From: Prosthecobacter debontii
GTDB taxonomy: Bacteria; Verrucomicrobiota; Verrucomicrobiia; Verrucomicrobiales; Verrucomicrobiaceae
Assembly (NCBI RefSeq): GCF_900167535.1
Contig: NZ_FUYE01000015.1
Span: 1 to 64,000, forward strand
Direction: 5' to 3'
Length of the DNA: 64,000 nt
This document shows positions 44,162 to 52,705 of the stretch, piece after piece (within the stretch, counting starts at the first letter, position 1; every line of letters starts with the position of its first letter). The position numbers and the translations under genes are program-made. The notes under the pieces were generated by a model, which did not search any database, was not told where the DNA came from, and saw only the letters and a list, made by a program, of their open reading frames with translations.

Positions 44162-44551
44162 ATGGCTGCAAACAACCCTTTCCCTTTTCGCATGTTTTCC
44201 ACCGGTCAAAAAGTCGTCTGCATCAACGATCACTTCGAGCCCTGGGTTTTTGACCTTTACACGGCTCTGCCCAAAAAAGGTCGCACCTACACCATCCGAG
44301 CCATCTCTGTCGGGCGCTCCAATCCCAAATTCTCCGTCAACGACGACGCCGAAATCAAACTCACCGATGCCGAGTTCGATATCCTGGTTCTGCTGAAAGA
44401 GCTGCAAAATCCCGAGGATCCGCATTCTTCCGTCAAACAAGAACTCGGTTTTCGATCTGAGCGCTTTGCTCCTCTGGAAGAAGACGAGGAGGAGCTCGAA
44501 GAAGAAGCCGAAGAACTCATTGGTGCCGGAGCCAGCACCAAGAGTTGGTAA
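44162..44551 (+). CDS. small protein with acidic C-terminal tail
   Basis: The 129-residue product has a compact beta-rich N-terminal half (FSTGQKVVCINDHFEPWVFD, then KGRTYTIRAISVGRSN), resembling short SH3-like domains seen in phage and Planctomycetota/Verrucomicrobiota hypothetical proteins. A very acidic tail follows (LEEDEEELEEEAEELIG). No catalytic motif is visible. A start ten codons later (44192, MFSTGQK) is possible. It is followed 31 bp later by the ArsC-like gene and may share its transcript. Confidence 0.7.
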   Translation: MAANNPFPFRMFSTGQKVVCINDHFEPWVFDLYTALPKKGRTYTIRAISVGRSNPKFSVNDDAEIKLTDAEFDILVLLKELQNPEDPHSSVKQELGFRSERFAPLEEDEEELEEEAEELIGAGASTKSW

Positions 44552-44582
44552 CGAAAAGCCACCCGCTGCTCTCTCTACTGCC

Positions 44583-44939
44583 ATGCTGAAAGTCTATGCT
44601 TATCAAGGATGCTCCACCTGCAAGAACGCCGTCAAATGGCTGAAAGGGCAGGGGATCGAGTATCAGGAACTCGCCATCCGTGAAACCCCACCTAGCGTGG
44701 CAGAACTCCGTGCCATGCTCAAAGCTAAAGGCGAGTTACGGTTGCTCTTTAACACCTCCGGTCAGGATTACCGTGCCCTCGGGATGAAAGACAAACTCCC
44801 CACCATGACTGAAGACAAAGCTATCAAGCTTCTCAGCAGCAACGGCAATCTCGTCAAACGCCCCTTCGTCATTGATGAGGCCGCAGGCATCCATCTGGTC
44901 GGTTTTAAAGAAGCCGAGTGGCAGGCGATTTGGGAGTGA
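44583..44939 (+). CDS. ArsC/Spx-family protein
   Basis: The 118-residue protein has a thioredoxin-like ArsC fold beginning MLKVYAYQGCSTCKNAVKWL with a C10-x-x-C13 pair, and the closing block LVKRPFVIDEAAGIHLVGF with the conserved Arg-Pro. The CxxC places it with the Spx/MgsR/YffB group rather than classical arsenate reductase, which has a single N-terminal Cys. No ars genes are nearby, so a redox-regulatory role is more likely than arsenate reduction. The longer reading upstream overlaps the previous gene and is rejected. Confidence 0.87.
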   Translation: MLKVYAYQGCSTCKNAVKWLKGQGIEYQELAIRETPPSVAELRAMLKAKGELRLLFNTSGQDYRALGMKDKLPTMTEDKAIKLLSSNGNLVKRPFVIDEAAGIHLVGFKEAEWQAIWE

Positions 44940-44988
44940 TTGGGAGATTGCTCTGAGGCGAATTTAAGCTCAGGATAGCTGTTGCTGC

Positions 44989-45690
44989 TTACCTATTCGT
45001 AATGCTCTCCATCAAAGGAATCGGTGTTGGATTGCTTTCGAGAGAATCAACGATTCCTCGAGTTGGACAAAGGTAGATTTCATTTTCGTCACCTCCCATC
45101 AACATGCCGATCGCTTTTCCAGTTTCTTGACTGAAGAAAGGCGAACCGCTTCGACCCTGAAGTTTGACTTCCGAGAGCAGTCTCGCCGTCATCATGTGCC
45201 CCTTATCTTCAACGATCTCGGCTTCAACCCACGTGTAACCGATGGATTCTTCTTCTGCCTTATTCGGAAACCAAAGTTTGTGACCCTTCGAATAATGGGC
45301 AACTTTTTCGATTTCAATTCCGACGCATCCATCTGGAATTTTTTCCAAGGGCATGATCAAGAAATCGTTTTGGATATCCTCAAATTTTTGGATCGAGGTC
45401 GTTTTGGGTTTGCCCGCGCTGGTTCGGAATCCCGCGATAGGCTTTGATGAATGGACATCCAGCCAAATGGCTTCAAAAAGTCCGCCTGCATCAAAGTCGA
45501 GGAAGTGAATGCTCGTGACACCATAAGCGTGGTTTTCATGCTTCAAAAGATAGCCTGTTCCTTGATGGGTCACTTCTGAGGTTGCCCAGATAAGCATCGG
45601 CTGGAACAAAAACTTACCCGTCGGTTTTTCGTTGGCACATAGGACATGTGTCGATGCCACGAGGAGAGTGATGAGCAGTAGATTGCGCAT
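44989..45690 (-). CDS. secreted trypsin-fold protein with probable catalytic triad
   Basis: The 233-residue protein (ATG at 45690) has a signal peptide (MRNLLLITLLVASTHVLCA) and looks like a small chymotrypsin-fold protease. His62 lies in GVTSIHFLD, Asp109 in DIQNDFLIMPLEK, and Ser181 in LQGRSGSPFFS, spaced as in the family; QGRSGSPFF replaces the usual GDSGGP. The glycine-rich oxyanion loop is altered, so activity should be treated as possible rather than certain. No other family was recognised. Confidence 0.65.
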   Translation of the reverse strand: MRNLLLITLLVASTHVLCANEKPTGKFLFQPMLIWATSEVTHQGTGYLLKHENHAYGVTSIHFLDFDAGGLFEAIWLDVHSSKPIAGFRTSAGKPKTTSIQKFEDIQNDFLIMPLEKIPDGCVGIEIEKVAHYSKGHKLWFPNKAEEESIGYTWVEAEIVEDKGHMMTARLLSEVKLQGRSGSPFFSQETGKAIGMLMGGDENEIYLCPTRGIVDSLESNPTPIPLMESITNR

Positions 45691-45937
45691 AGCGTTGGAT
45701 GTTAAATTAAAAGCCGAATGAGGTGTCAATAAACGGGGGGCCTGTGATGTCGCGCTGACAGGTCTCGAACACGAAAGCGCTCTGACAGAAGGGTTTCTGG
45801 CAGGGGAAATCGTTTATCCACAGTGTGTAGCTCGGTCCAGTATGTAAAACAATCTTTGACTGGTAAGGTTGAGAACACCAATCGCGATAGACAATCCCAT
45901 GGCTTCACGTTACAACGGCCCCGTTTTATCCAACCTC

Positions 45938-46660
45938 ATGAAAGTACATTTTCTCACCCCTCTTTTCGCCGCTTTGGTTTGTTCTCTTTCCGCAGCGGAA
46001 CCCATCGAAATCTTCAATGGCAAGGACCTCACTGGGTGGGAAGGGAATCTGGAGCTATGGAGTGTGAAAGATGGTGCGATCACCGGCATCACGCCTCCCG
46101 ACCCGGCCAATCCTGAGAAGGGCGTCATTAAGCACAACACATTCCTCGTTTGGAAAGGCGGCACGGTGAGCGATTTCGAGCTGACCTTTCAATACAAAAT
46201 CGTGAAGGGGAACTCCGGCGTGCAATATCGCAGCAAGGAATTGGAGGCGGGTGAGTTTGGCCCGATCTTGTCGGGGTATCAGGCAGACTTTGAAGCGGGT
46301 GATAAATACAGCGGCATTCTTTATGAAGAAAAGGGGCGTGGTATCCTGGCTCTTCGAGGTGAGAAGACGGTGATCAAACCTGCGGCGGATGCCAGTAAAA
46401 AGCCGGTGGTGGAGAAGCAGGGCATCGTGGGTGATAGCGATGCGATCCAAGCCTCCATCAAGAAGGAAGACTGGAACGAATACAAGATTGTGGCCCAAGG
46501 CAATCACGTGCAGCACTTCATCAATGGCTTGCAAACGGTGGACGTGACGGACGAAGATGCCGCTAATGCACCGAAGGAAGGAGTGCTTGGGTTACAAATC
46601 CATCAGGGCCCGCCGATGATGGTGCAGTTTAAGAACTTCAAGATGATCTCTCTGAAGTAA
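45938..46660 (+). CDS. DUF1080 (3-keto-disaccharide hydrolase-type) secreted protein
   Basis: The 240-residue protein has a signal peptide (FLTPLFAALVCSLSAAEP) and a concanavalin-like jelly-roll domain with the DUF1080 blocks EIFNGKDLTGWEG near the N-terminus, DFELTFQYKIVKGNSGVQYR, and a C-terminal GVLGLQIHQGPPMMVQFKNF. The family includes enzymes that cleave 3-keto-glycosides and is greatly expanded in Planctomycetota and Verrucomicrobiota. It is probably periplasmic or extracellular and acts on sugars. The next gene starts 38 bp downstream. Confidence 0.93.
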   Translation: MKVHFLTPLFAALVCSLSAAEPIEIFNGKDLTGWEGNLELWSVKDGAITGITPPDPANPEKGVIKHNTFLVWKGGTVSDFELTFQYKIVKGNSGVQYRSKELEAGEFGPILSGYQADFEAGDKYSGILYEEKGRGILALRGEKTVIKPAADASKKPVVEKQGIVGDSDAIQASIKKEDWNEYKIVAQGNHVQHFINGLQTVDVTDEDAANAPKEGVLGLQIHQGPPMMVQFKNFKMISLK

Positions 46661-46698
46661 GCGTTGCCAGCGCTTGCGGAGCGTATTTATTCCGTCTT

Positions 46699-47433
46699 AT
46701 GTCTCTTCCCCCTTTTCTGGTCAAAGCCACCCTCCTGCTGACGGTGCTGCTGGGTTTCTCCAGCATGACGGCTCAGGCGCAGAATGAATACATCATCTGC
46801 TCGGGGGGACCCGCTTTAAGAAAGTGGGAAGATCTGCGCAATCCTGGTCAGCAGCATGACCGCTGGTGGGGGAACTTCGTTCGGACGGCCCGTGTGCGCA
46901 TGCAGGAACTGCAGCGCACGCAGCCGAAGGGGACTGTCGTCACGTGGCTGGTGTATCGGGACTCTTATCTGCGTCGGGCCGCCGAGGATCACGATCCGCT
47001 GACCAGCCACATTGAGTCCGTGCAGAGCACCTATGGAATCAATCTGGTGTGGTTTCGCAGCAAAGATGATCTGATCAATTACATCAATCGCGGCAGCAGC
47101 ACAGTGCCTCGCAATCGCCATAAGATCTCGGGCTTCGAGTTCTTTGGACACTCGAACAAATACTGCTTCCTGTTCGATTACAGTTCGGACGTCTATGCGG
47201 CATCCACGGTCTGGCTGCATGAAAATGATCTGCCTCGCATCAGCCGGGGAGCTTTTGCTCGCAATGCCTACTGCCAGAGCTGGGGCTGTCACACCGGGGA
47301 AAGCATGAGCCGGGCCTGGAAGAAAGCCACAGGCGTGCCCATGGTCGGTGCGATCGGTAAAACGGACTACTCCTTCATGCACCTCCGTGGTTGGAAAGTC
47401 GCCTTGGGTAGTGGTGGCCGTTGGACGAACTAA
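46699..47433 (+). CDS. secreted protein with caspase-like His/Cys arrangement
   Basis: The 244-residue protein has a signal peptide (about 1-27, ending MTAQAQ). The mature part alternates strands and helices: NEYIICSGG, TVVTWLVYRD, then ISGFEFFGHSNK with His151 at the end of a strand, and ARNAYCQSWGCHTGES with Cys192/Cys197 at the end of another. Strand-His-Gly-like and strand-Cys elements in this order are characteristic of clan CD (caspase, C13, C14-like) cysteine peptidases. I do not recognise a named family, so the protease call is inference. It follows the DUF1080 gene by 38 bp. Confidence 0.6.
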   Translation: MSLPPFLVKATLLLTVLLGFSSMTAQAQNEYIICSGGPALRKWEDLRNPGQQHDRWWGNFVRTARVRMQELQRTQPKGTVVTWLVYRDSYLRRAAEDHDPLTSHIESVQSTYGINLVWFRSKDDLINYINRGSSTVPRNRHKISGFEFFGHSNKYCFLFDYSSDVYAASTVWLHENDLPRISRGAFARNAYCQSWGCHTGESMSRAWKKATGVPMVGAIGKTDYSFMHLRGWKVALGSGGRWTN

Positions 47434-47463
47434 GCGCACCTTATCAAATCCCAACGGTCATCT

Positions 47464-47500
47464 GAAAGGCAGCCTATCTGGGTTGCCTTTCTTGTTATTG
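47464..47500 (+). terminator. probable terminator after the caspase-like gene
   Basis: GAAAGGCA (47464-47471) pairs with TGCCTTTC (47484-47491), extended by CC/GG inside a short loop, and is followed by TTGTTATTG. It lies 30 bp after the stop codon and before bioB. Confidence 0.6.
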
Positions 47501-47669
47501 ATAGAGAGTTGCGACGCCGTGAAAAGCTACGCCAACAGGAGCTGAAAACGCGGGAAGTATGAGTCTGAGGTCACTCGGGTCTCAAAACTTTCCTCCCAAA
47601 AGCCTGGAATAGCCAAATACGTTTGCCCTGGGACGGGTTTCATGGCAAATGCGTCACAGCTTTCAGTGC

Positions 47670-48698
47670 ATGAAATACGCCGATCTTCACCGCATCTACC
47701 ATCAGCCGTTCTTTGATCTCCTCAAACAGGCCCGTGCCGTCCATGAGGAACATTGGACGGGCAATGAAGTGCAGCTTTGCACCCTGCTGAGCATTAAAAC
47801 CGGGGGCTGCAGTGAGGATTGTGGCTACTGCGCTCAGAGCGCCCGCTACAATACGGGGGTGCAAGCCGAGAAGCTGATGGAGAAGGATCAGGTCATGGAG
47901 CGCGCTCGTGCAGCCCGTGCCAGTGGTTCCACCCGTTTCTGCATGGGCGCTGCCTGGAAAGGTGTGCGCGTCGGCACTCAGAAGTTTGATCAGGTGGTGG
48001 ACATCGTGAAGGATGTGGCCACGCTCGGCATGGAAGTGTGTGTGACACTGGGTCAACTCGGTTCTGAAGAAGCTCGCATTCTGAAGGAAGCTGGCGTGAC
48101 GGCATACAATCACAACATTGATACCAGTCCCGAGCACTACTCCAACATCGTCAGCACCCACACCTTTGACGATCGCCTCAGCACCATCCGCCATGCGCAG
48201 GATGCGGGCATGTCGGTCTGCTGCGGGGGGATCCTCGGCCTGGGGGAAACCATTGAGGACCGCCTGAAGATGCTTGAAGTGCTCAGTAACTTCAATCCGC
48301 ATCCTGAGAGCGTGCCGATCAATGCCCTCATGCCGATGAAGGGCACTCCCTTGGGTGAAAATGTCCAGGTGGATAGCTTCTCTCTCGTGCGCATGATCGC
48401 CGTGACCCGCATCGCGATCCCTCGGGCAAAGGTTCGCTTGAGCGCAGGCCGCACCAATCTCAGCCGTGAGGCACAGGCGCTGGCCTTCTTTGCGGGTGCC
48501 AACTCCATTTTCTACGGGGATAAACTCCTGACGGCCGCCAATCCTCAAGCTCAGGAAGATTTGGCCCTTATTCAGACCCTCGGTCTGAGCGCACAGCAGC
48601 CGAATCCTGACATGAGTGCTCCTGAAGCGGACGAGGTTCGTGAGTTGTCTCCCTCACCCGCTTGCCAGGTGGAATGTGGCTCGGGCTGCTCTGCTTAA
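47670..48698 (+). CDS. bioB: biotin synthase
   Basis: The 342-residue radical-SAM enzyme inserts sulfur into dethiobiotin. The iron-sulfur motif is C47-x3-C51-x2-C54 in TGGCSEDCGYCAQ, followed by SARYNTG, YNHNIDTSPEHY, GGILGLGETIEDR and AGRTNLSREAQALAFFAGANSIFYG, all standard. The chosen ATG at 47670 gives MKYADLHRIYHQPF. The last about 40 residues form a less conserved extension ending ACQVECGSGCSA, with four more cysteines. No other bio genes are adjacent. Confidence 0.96.
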   Translation: MKYADLHRIYHQPFFDLLKQARAVHEEHWTGNEVQLCTLLSIKTGGCSEDCGYCAQSARYNTGVQAEKLMEKDQVMERARAARASGSTRFCMGAAWKGVRVGTQKFDQVVDIVKDVATLGMEVCVTLGQLGSEEARILKEAGVTAYNHNIDTSPEHYSNIVSTHTFDDRLSTIRHAQDAGMSVCCGGILGLGETIEDRLKMLEVLSNFNPHPESVPINALMPMKGTPLGENVQVDSFSLVRMIAVTRIAIPRAKVRLSAGRTNLSREAQALAFFAGANSIFYGDKLLTAANPQAQEDLALIQTLGLSAQQPNPDMSAPEADEVRELSPSPACQVECGSGCSA

Positions 48699-48722
48699 AA
48701 TCACCGTCTATGGCGTTGCGAT

Positions 48723-48745
48723 CACCAGGAGAAAATGTCCTGGTG
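48723..48745 (+). terminator. possible terminator after bioB
   Basis: CACCAGGA (48723-48730) pairs with TCCTGGTG (48738-48745) around a 7-base loop. It lies 24 bp after the bioB stop but has no T-run behind it, so it may be a weak or factor-dependent terminator. Confidence 0.35.
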
Positions 48746-48870
48746 GTCCTTGCAGAATGCCTTTTCCAAAGCCTCAATCCAGGTTTCAGCGATTACAAAA
48801 ACAAGATTAGATTGGACTTCGGCAATCAATGCTCGCCATGGTGGCGAAACTGTGAGAGAAGGCGCGTCAC

Positions 48871-49905
48871 ATGAACGTCGCTCTCTCTGAGTTGGCTGAG
48901 CTGCTTGGGGGAGAGATACTCACTGGCAATCCAGATACACGCATCACCGGTTTTGCTTCTCTCAAAGAAGCTGTTTCGGGGGATCTCAGCTTTTTTTATG
49001 ATGCCCGATATAGGGAAAGATTAGCTGCGACGAAAGCCGCTGCGGTGCTGGTGCCCATAGGCCTGGAGTCTGCTCCAACGCAAGTGGCTTGCATTGCGGT
49101 CGAGGATCCGTCACGAGCCTTTGAAAAGGTCGTGGATGCCTATGGCTTCCACGCCCACAGCTTTGAGGTGGGGATTCATCCTTCAGCCGTCATCGCTTCG
49201 GATGTGCAGGCTGATCTCACCAAGATCTCTGTAGGAGCGTGTGCTGTCATCGAGAGTGGTGCGCAGATTGCTGATGGTGTGGAAATCGGCGCAGGTTGCT
49301 ATGTGGGGCGGGACGCGATTATCGGGAAGGACTCCAAGCTTTTCCCCAACGTCACTCTTCAAGAAGCTTGTGAAATCGGTGAACGAGTGATTCTCCATTC
49401 AGGTGTTGTGATTGGGGGCGATGGTTTCGGTTATGAATTCCAGCAGGGCCGTCATCGCAAGGTGCGTCAGGCAGGCATCGTGCAGATTGATAACGATGTG
49501 GAAATCGGCGCTGGCACCATGGTGGATCGGGCACGCTTTGGCCGCACCTGGATCGGTGAAGGCACGAAGATCGATAACCTCGTCCAGATCGGCCACAATG
49601 TGGTGATTGGAAAGCACTGCATCATCGTGGCCGCGTGTGCCATTGCAGGCAGTGCCGTCATTGGAGATTACGTCGTGATGGCAGCGCAATGTGGTGTGGC
49701 CGGACACGTGAACGTCGGCTCCTTCGTCACCTTGGGCGGGCGCAGCGGCGTGACCAAGGATATCCCTGCAGGCAAGGTCACCTACATGGGTTTCCCTGCG
49801 GTTCCTGTGATGGAGGAGAAGAGGCGGTTGGCCAGCATCAACCGCCTACCTCAGCTGGTGGCACGGGTGAAGACGCTGGAAGGGCAGTCCAATACCGACG
49901 AGTAA
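48871..49905 (+). CDS. lpxD: UDP-3-O-acylglucosamine N-acyltransferase
   Basis: The 344-residue enzyme adds the N-linked acyl chain in lipid A synthesis. The N-terminal uridine-binding domain (LAELLGGEILTGNPDTRITGF) is followed by a left-handed beta-helix of hexapeptide repeats (AVIESGAQIADGVEIGAGCY) with the LpxD blocks GGDGFGYEF and the catalytic-His segment QIGHNVVIGKHC. A GAGAAGG site 8-12 bases upstream supports the ATG at 48871. It shares the lipid A pathway with lpxI at 29547, but the usual lpxA/fabZ neighbours are absent. Confidence 0.96.
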   Translation: MNVALSELAELLGGEILTGNPDTRITGFASLKEAVSGDLSFFYDARYRERLAATKAAAVLVPIGLESAPTQVACIAVEDPSRAFEKVVDAYGFHAHSFEVGIHPSAVIASDVQADLTKISVGACAVIESGAQIADGVEIGAGCYVGRDAIIGKDSKLFPNVTLQEACEIGERVILHSGVVIGGDGFGYEFQQGRHRKVRQAGIVQIDNDVEIGAGTMVDRARFGRTWIGEGTKIDNLVQIGHNVVIGKHCIIVAACAIAGSAVIGDYVVMAAQCGVAGHVNVGSFVTLGGRSGVTKDIPAGKVTYMGFPAVPVMEEKRRLASINRLPQLVARVKTLEGQSNTDE

Positions 49906-49936
49906 GCCAGAACAGAAAAAGGAAGGCAGTTAGGGG

Positions 49937-52561
49937 TCAGGTGGAGCCACTTGGCTTCTTGGCCTTCTTGAGGAGGAGGTCTCGAATGACCTCCCAGATG
50001 CCCTGCACATGCTCCCAGCGGCGGATGGCCACATCCGCGAGGAAGAGCAGGAGCAGGGCTAGCACCAGCGGAGGCCAGAGTTCGATGTATTGCACGGCGC
50101 TTGTCTGGCTGAGATCGGGGAGTTCACCAGCCTTGAGTATTTGTCCCTGCGTGAGTTGAGTGGCCTTTTTCAGGAGGCCCTCATTCACCGTGCCCAGGCT
50201 GGCTTCGTTGCTGGGGTTATGCACCACGCCGGCGGAAACCATCTCGGCACCGCTTTGTGCCCGCACCAGATAGACCCCGGGTTGGTCAGGACGGAAGTGG
50301 CCTTCATAGAGACCGGGGCCGGTTTGGCCTAACAAGAGATTTTGCACAGACTTCAGGGGGGCTCCCAGAGAATCCGCAGCGACAAAGAATACCTCGGCCT
50401 GCACACGGGCATCGTTGGCGCGTGTGCCGGCATCTTCTTGCAGGTCCACATGCATCAAGGCTCGATCACCCTGCATCTCTACAGCCAAGTCCATGTGGCG
50501 ACCTTGTGGTGGGCGGGCTGTCTCACGCAGCACCTGGGACCAGAAGCAGTTGAAATCTGGCCAGCGCGCAATCCACAGGCCTGCCCAGCGGCTCTTGGCA
50601 TCACTGGTGAAGGCAGTGACCTTGCCCAGGCCATAACGCCAATGCGCCAGCAGCGGATCACCCGCATCGGTCACCAGCGGCACCTGCGCCGTCGCTTTGC
50701 GGATGGTTTTGACGTAACCCAGCAGGTCAGGTGAGTTCCACGGCTCAAAGCCAGCCAGCATGGCGTGCTTCTCCACGAGTTGCGGCAAGAAGGGATCCTC
50801 GCGCAGCATCCGACCTGTGTGCATCAGGGTATCTTGCGTGAAAATGCGGGTGATACCCGAGGCATCCAGGGTGGTGTAGGATTGCCCCCCGCCACTACTG
50901 GCGATGGCTTGGAGCAGGGCCACGTGTGAGCCTTCGCCGATGGAGACGGTGGAGATGGTGATGCCCTCGCCACGACATTGGGAGGCCATGGATTCATAAC
51001 CGCTACCGCTGGTTTGGCCATCGGTGAGGATGATCATGTGTTTCACCTTGGCCTTCACTCGGCGCAGAGCATCGCGGGCTTGTTCAAAGGCAGGCTGGAG
51101 ATTGGTGCCACCGCCTGAGGCCACCGCGGCGATCTGACCCGCCACTGCGGCGGTGGAAGTCAGCCGGGTCATTGGCACCACCACATGGGCTTCACTATCG
51201 AAGGCATAGACGCCGATGAAGTCATTGCGCCCCAGCACCTCTGCTGTGGCGATGGAGGCGCTCTTGGCCATCTCCAGCTTCTCCCCAGCCATGGAGCCGG
51301 AACGGTCCATCACGATCGCCACCGCCGCACTTTGTTTCTCCTCCTCATCGGGGGCTTTCAACCGCACAGGCAGCAGGTCATCAATGGGTGTTTTGTAAAA
51401 GCCGCCCAGCGCAAAGCTGTTCGGCCCACCGAGCATGAGAAAGCCGCCGCCCAGCTTATCCACATAGTCACGCATGGCATTCATGGTGCCCTCGCCCAGA
51501 CGATGCGCGGAGACATCGCTGAGGATGATACCATCGTATCCCGCCAGTTGCTCCAACGAAGCTGGGATATTCCCCGGCTGGCGCAGATCCAGCTCGATGC
51601 CTTCTTTCTCCATCGCCTGCTGGAGGTATTGGGCCTCCGCAGGTTCGCTGTCCAGATACAGCAGGCGCAGGCGCCCACGCACATCCACCAGGGTCAGCGC
51701 ACTGTTGTTGGCAGGCAGGGTATCTGCGGTGATGCCCTCCAGCACGGCGCGATACTTGAAGATGTTTCGTTCGTTAGGAGTGCGGGTAAAGGTTTCCGTC
51801 AGGGACTGGCCAGCCTGAAGAGTCACGGGGCGCTGTTCCACCTGAATCCCATTTTCATACAGCTTCAGCATTCCCTCAGTATTCAGGGTAGATTCCAAAT
51901 GGGCCGTGAGTTTTAGTGTCGCTCCTTCATTCAGTCGGCTGCGGCTGGGCACCAGATCCAGCACTCGAGCATCGGGCTTCTTCGGTCCAGCGAGCGCACG
52001 CGCATGTAGACGCACCCCGGCTAGACTCGCGTCCTGAGCTGTCTCGATCAGACTACCACGCGTCTCGTGCCCATCTCCGATCATCACGATGTCTCGACTG
52101 GCTCCGGCGGGAAACAGTGCTTGGGCATACTCGATGGCCGCGCTGTATTGGCTATCACCTCCGTGCGCTTGCTGAAACTCGCCCAGCGCCGCTTCCTGGT
52201 CCTTTTCAGGAACATCGGGCAACAGGGCAGGTTCATCCCCGAGCATGACGATGAAACTCTCCGTCCCCATCCCGAGGCGCCCCTGCATCTCACGCGCTTC
52301 CTTCAGAGCTTCACGGCGGCCTTCCTCACCGAGGCTCTGGCTGGCATCCAGCACGATCCCGAGCGCCTTTTTCCCCGTCTGAGCCACGCGTGCAGGTCCC
52401 GCCAGGGCCAGGAGGGCCAGCAGCAGTCCCAGAGTCCGCACGACCAGCAGCAACCTCTTCCGCAGGCCCTCCATCGGATGCACCGAGCGATTCTCGATCC
52501 ACAGCAGCAGCGCTAGGGCAGGCAGAGCCAGTATCAAAAGTTTTGGCGATTCCCAGTCCAT
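49937..52561 (-). CDS. VWA-domain membrane protein of the glutamine-amidotransferase-like type
   Basis: The 874-residue protein starts MDWESPKLLILAL and has two N-terminal helices (within about 1-55), a first VWA-like domain (GIVLDASQSLGEEG), a beta-sandwich region, a class-I glutamine amidotransferase-like fold (GYDGIILSDVSAHRLG, GGGFLMLGGPNSFALGG), a second canonical VWA domain (VAIVMDRSGSMAGEKLEMAK, MIDAS DxSxS with TDGQT), and a C-terminal helix before a short cytoplasmic tail. Related proteins occur in Planctomycetota and Verrucomicrobiota and are thought to act in envelope stress or Bat-like systems. The amidotransferase catalytic Cys is not evident. Function unknown. Confidence 0.85.
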   Translation of the reverse strand: MDWESPKLLILALPALALLLWIENRSVHPMEGLRKRLLLVVRTLGLLLALLALAGPARVAQTGKKALGIVLDASQSLGEEGRREALKEAREMQGRLGMGTESFIVMLGDEPALLPDVPEKDQEAALGEFQQAHGGDSQYSAAIEYAQALFPAGASRDIVMIGDGHETRGSLIETAQDASLAGVRLHARALAGPKKPDARVLDLVPSRSRLNEGATLKLTAHLESTLNTEGMLKLYENGIQVEQRPVTLQAGQSLTETFTRTPNERNIFKYRAVLEGITADTLPANNSALTLVDVRGRLRLLYLDSEPAEAQYLQQAMEKEGIELDLRQPGNIPASLEQLAGYDGIILSDVSAHRLGEGTMNAMRDYVDKLGGGFLMLGGPNSFALGGFYKTPIDDLLPVRLKAPDEEEKQSAAVAIVMDRSGSMAGEKLEMAKSASIATAEVLGRNDFIGVYAFDSEAHVVVPMTRLTSTAAVAGQIAAVASGGGTNLQPAFEQARDALRRVKAKVKHMIILTDGQTSGSGYESMASQCRGEGITISTVSIGEGSHVALLQAIASSGGGQSYTTLDASGITRIFTQDTLMHTGRMLREDPFLPQLVEKHAMLAGFEPWNSPDLLGYVKTIRKATAQVPLVTDAGDPLLAHWRYGLGKVTAFTSDAKSRWAGLWIARWPDFNCFWSQVLRETARPPQGRHMDLAVEMQGDRALMHVDLQEDAGTRANDARVQAEVFFVAADSLGAPLKSVQNLLLGQTGPGLYEGHFRPDQPGVYLVRAQSGAEMVSAGVVHNPSNEASLGTVNEGLLKKATQLTQGQILKAGELPDLSQTSAVQYIELWPPLVLALLLLFLADVAIRRWEHVQGIWEVIRDLLLKKAKKPSGST

Positions 52562-52705
52562 GTGAAGATACAAACGCCACGCTACGAGCGAATGCTACGT
52601 CTTCCAAGAAGGAATGACGAGAGAATGGTGAAGGGGATGGCGATGTGTGGGTTATGCATGGCATTCCCTTCGAAGTTTGATATAGACGACCGATCCCCAA
52701 TCATC

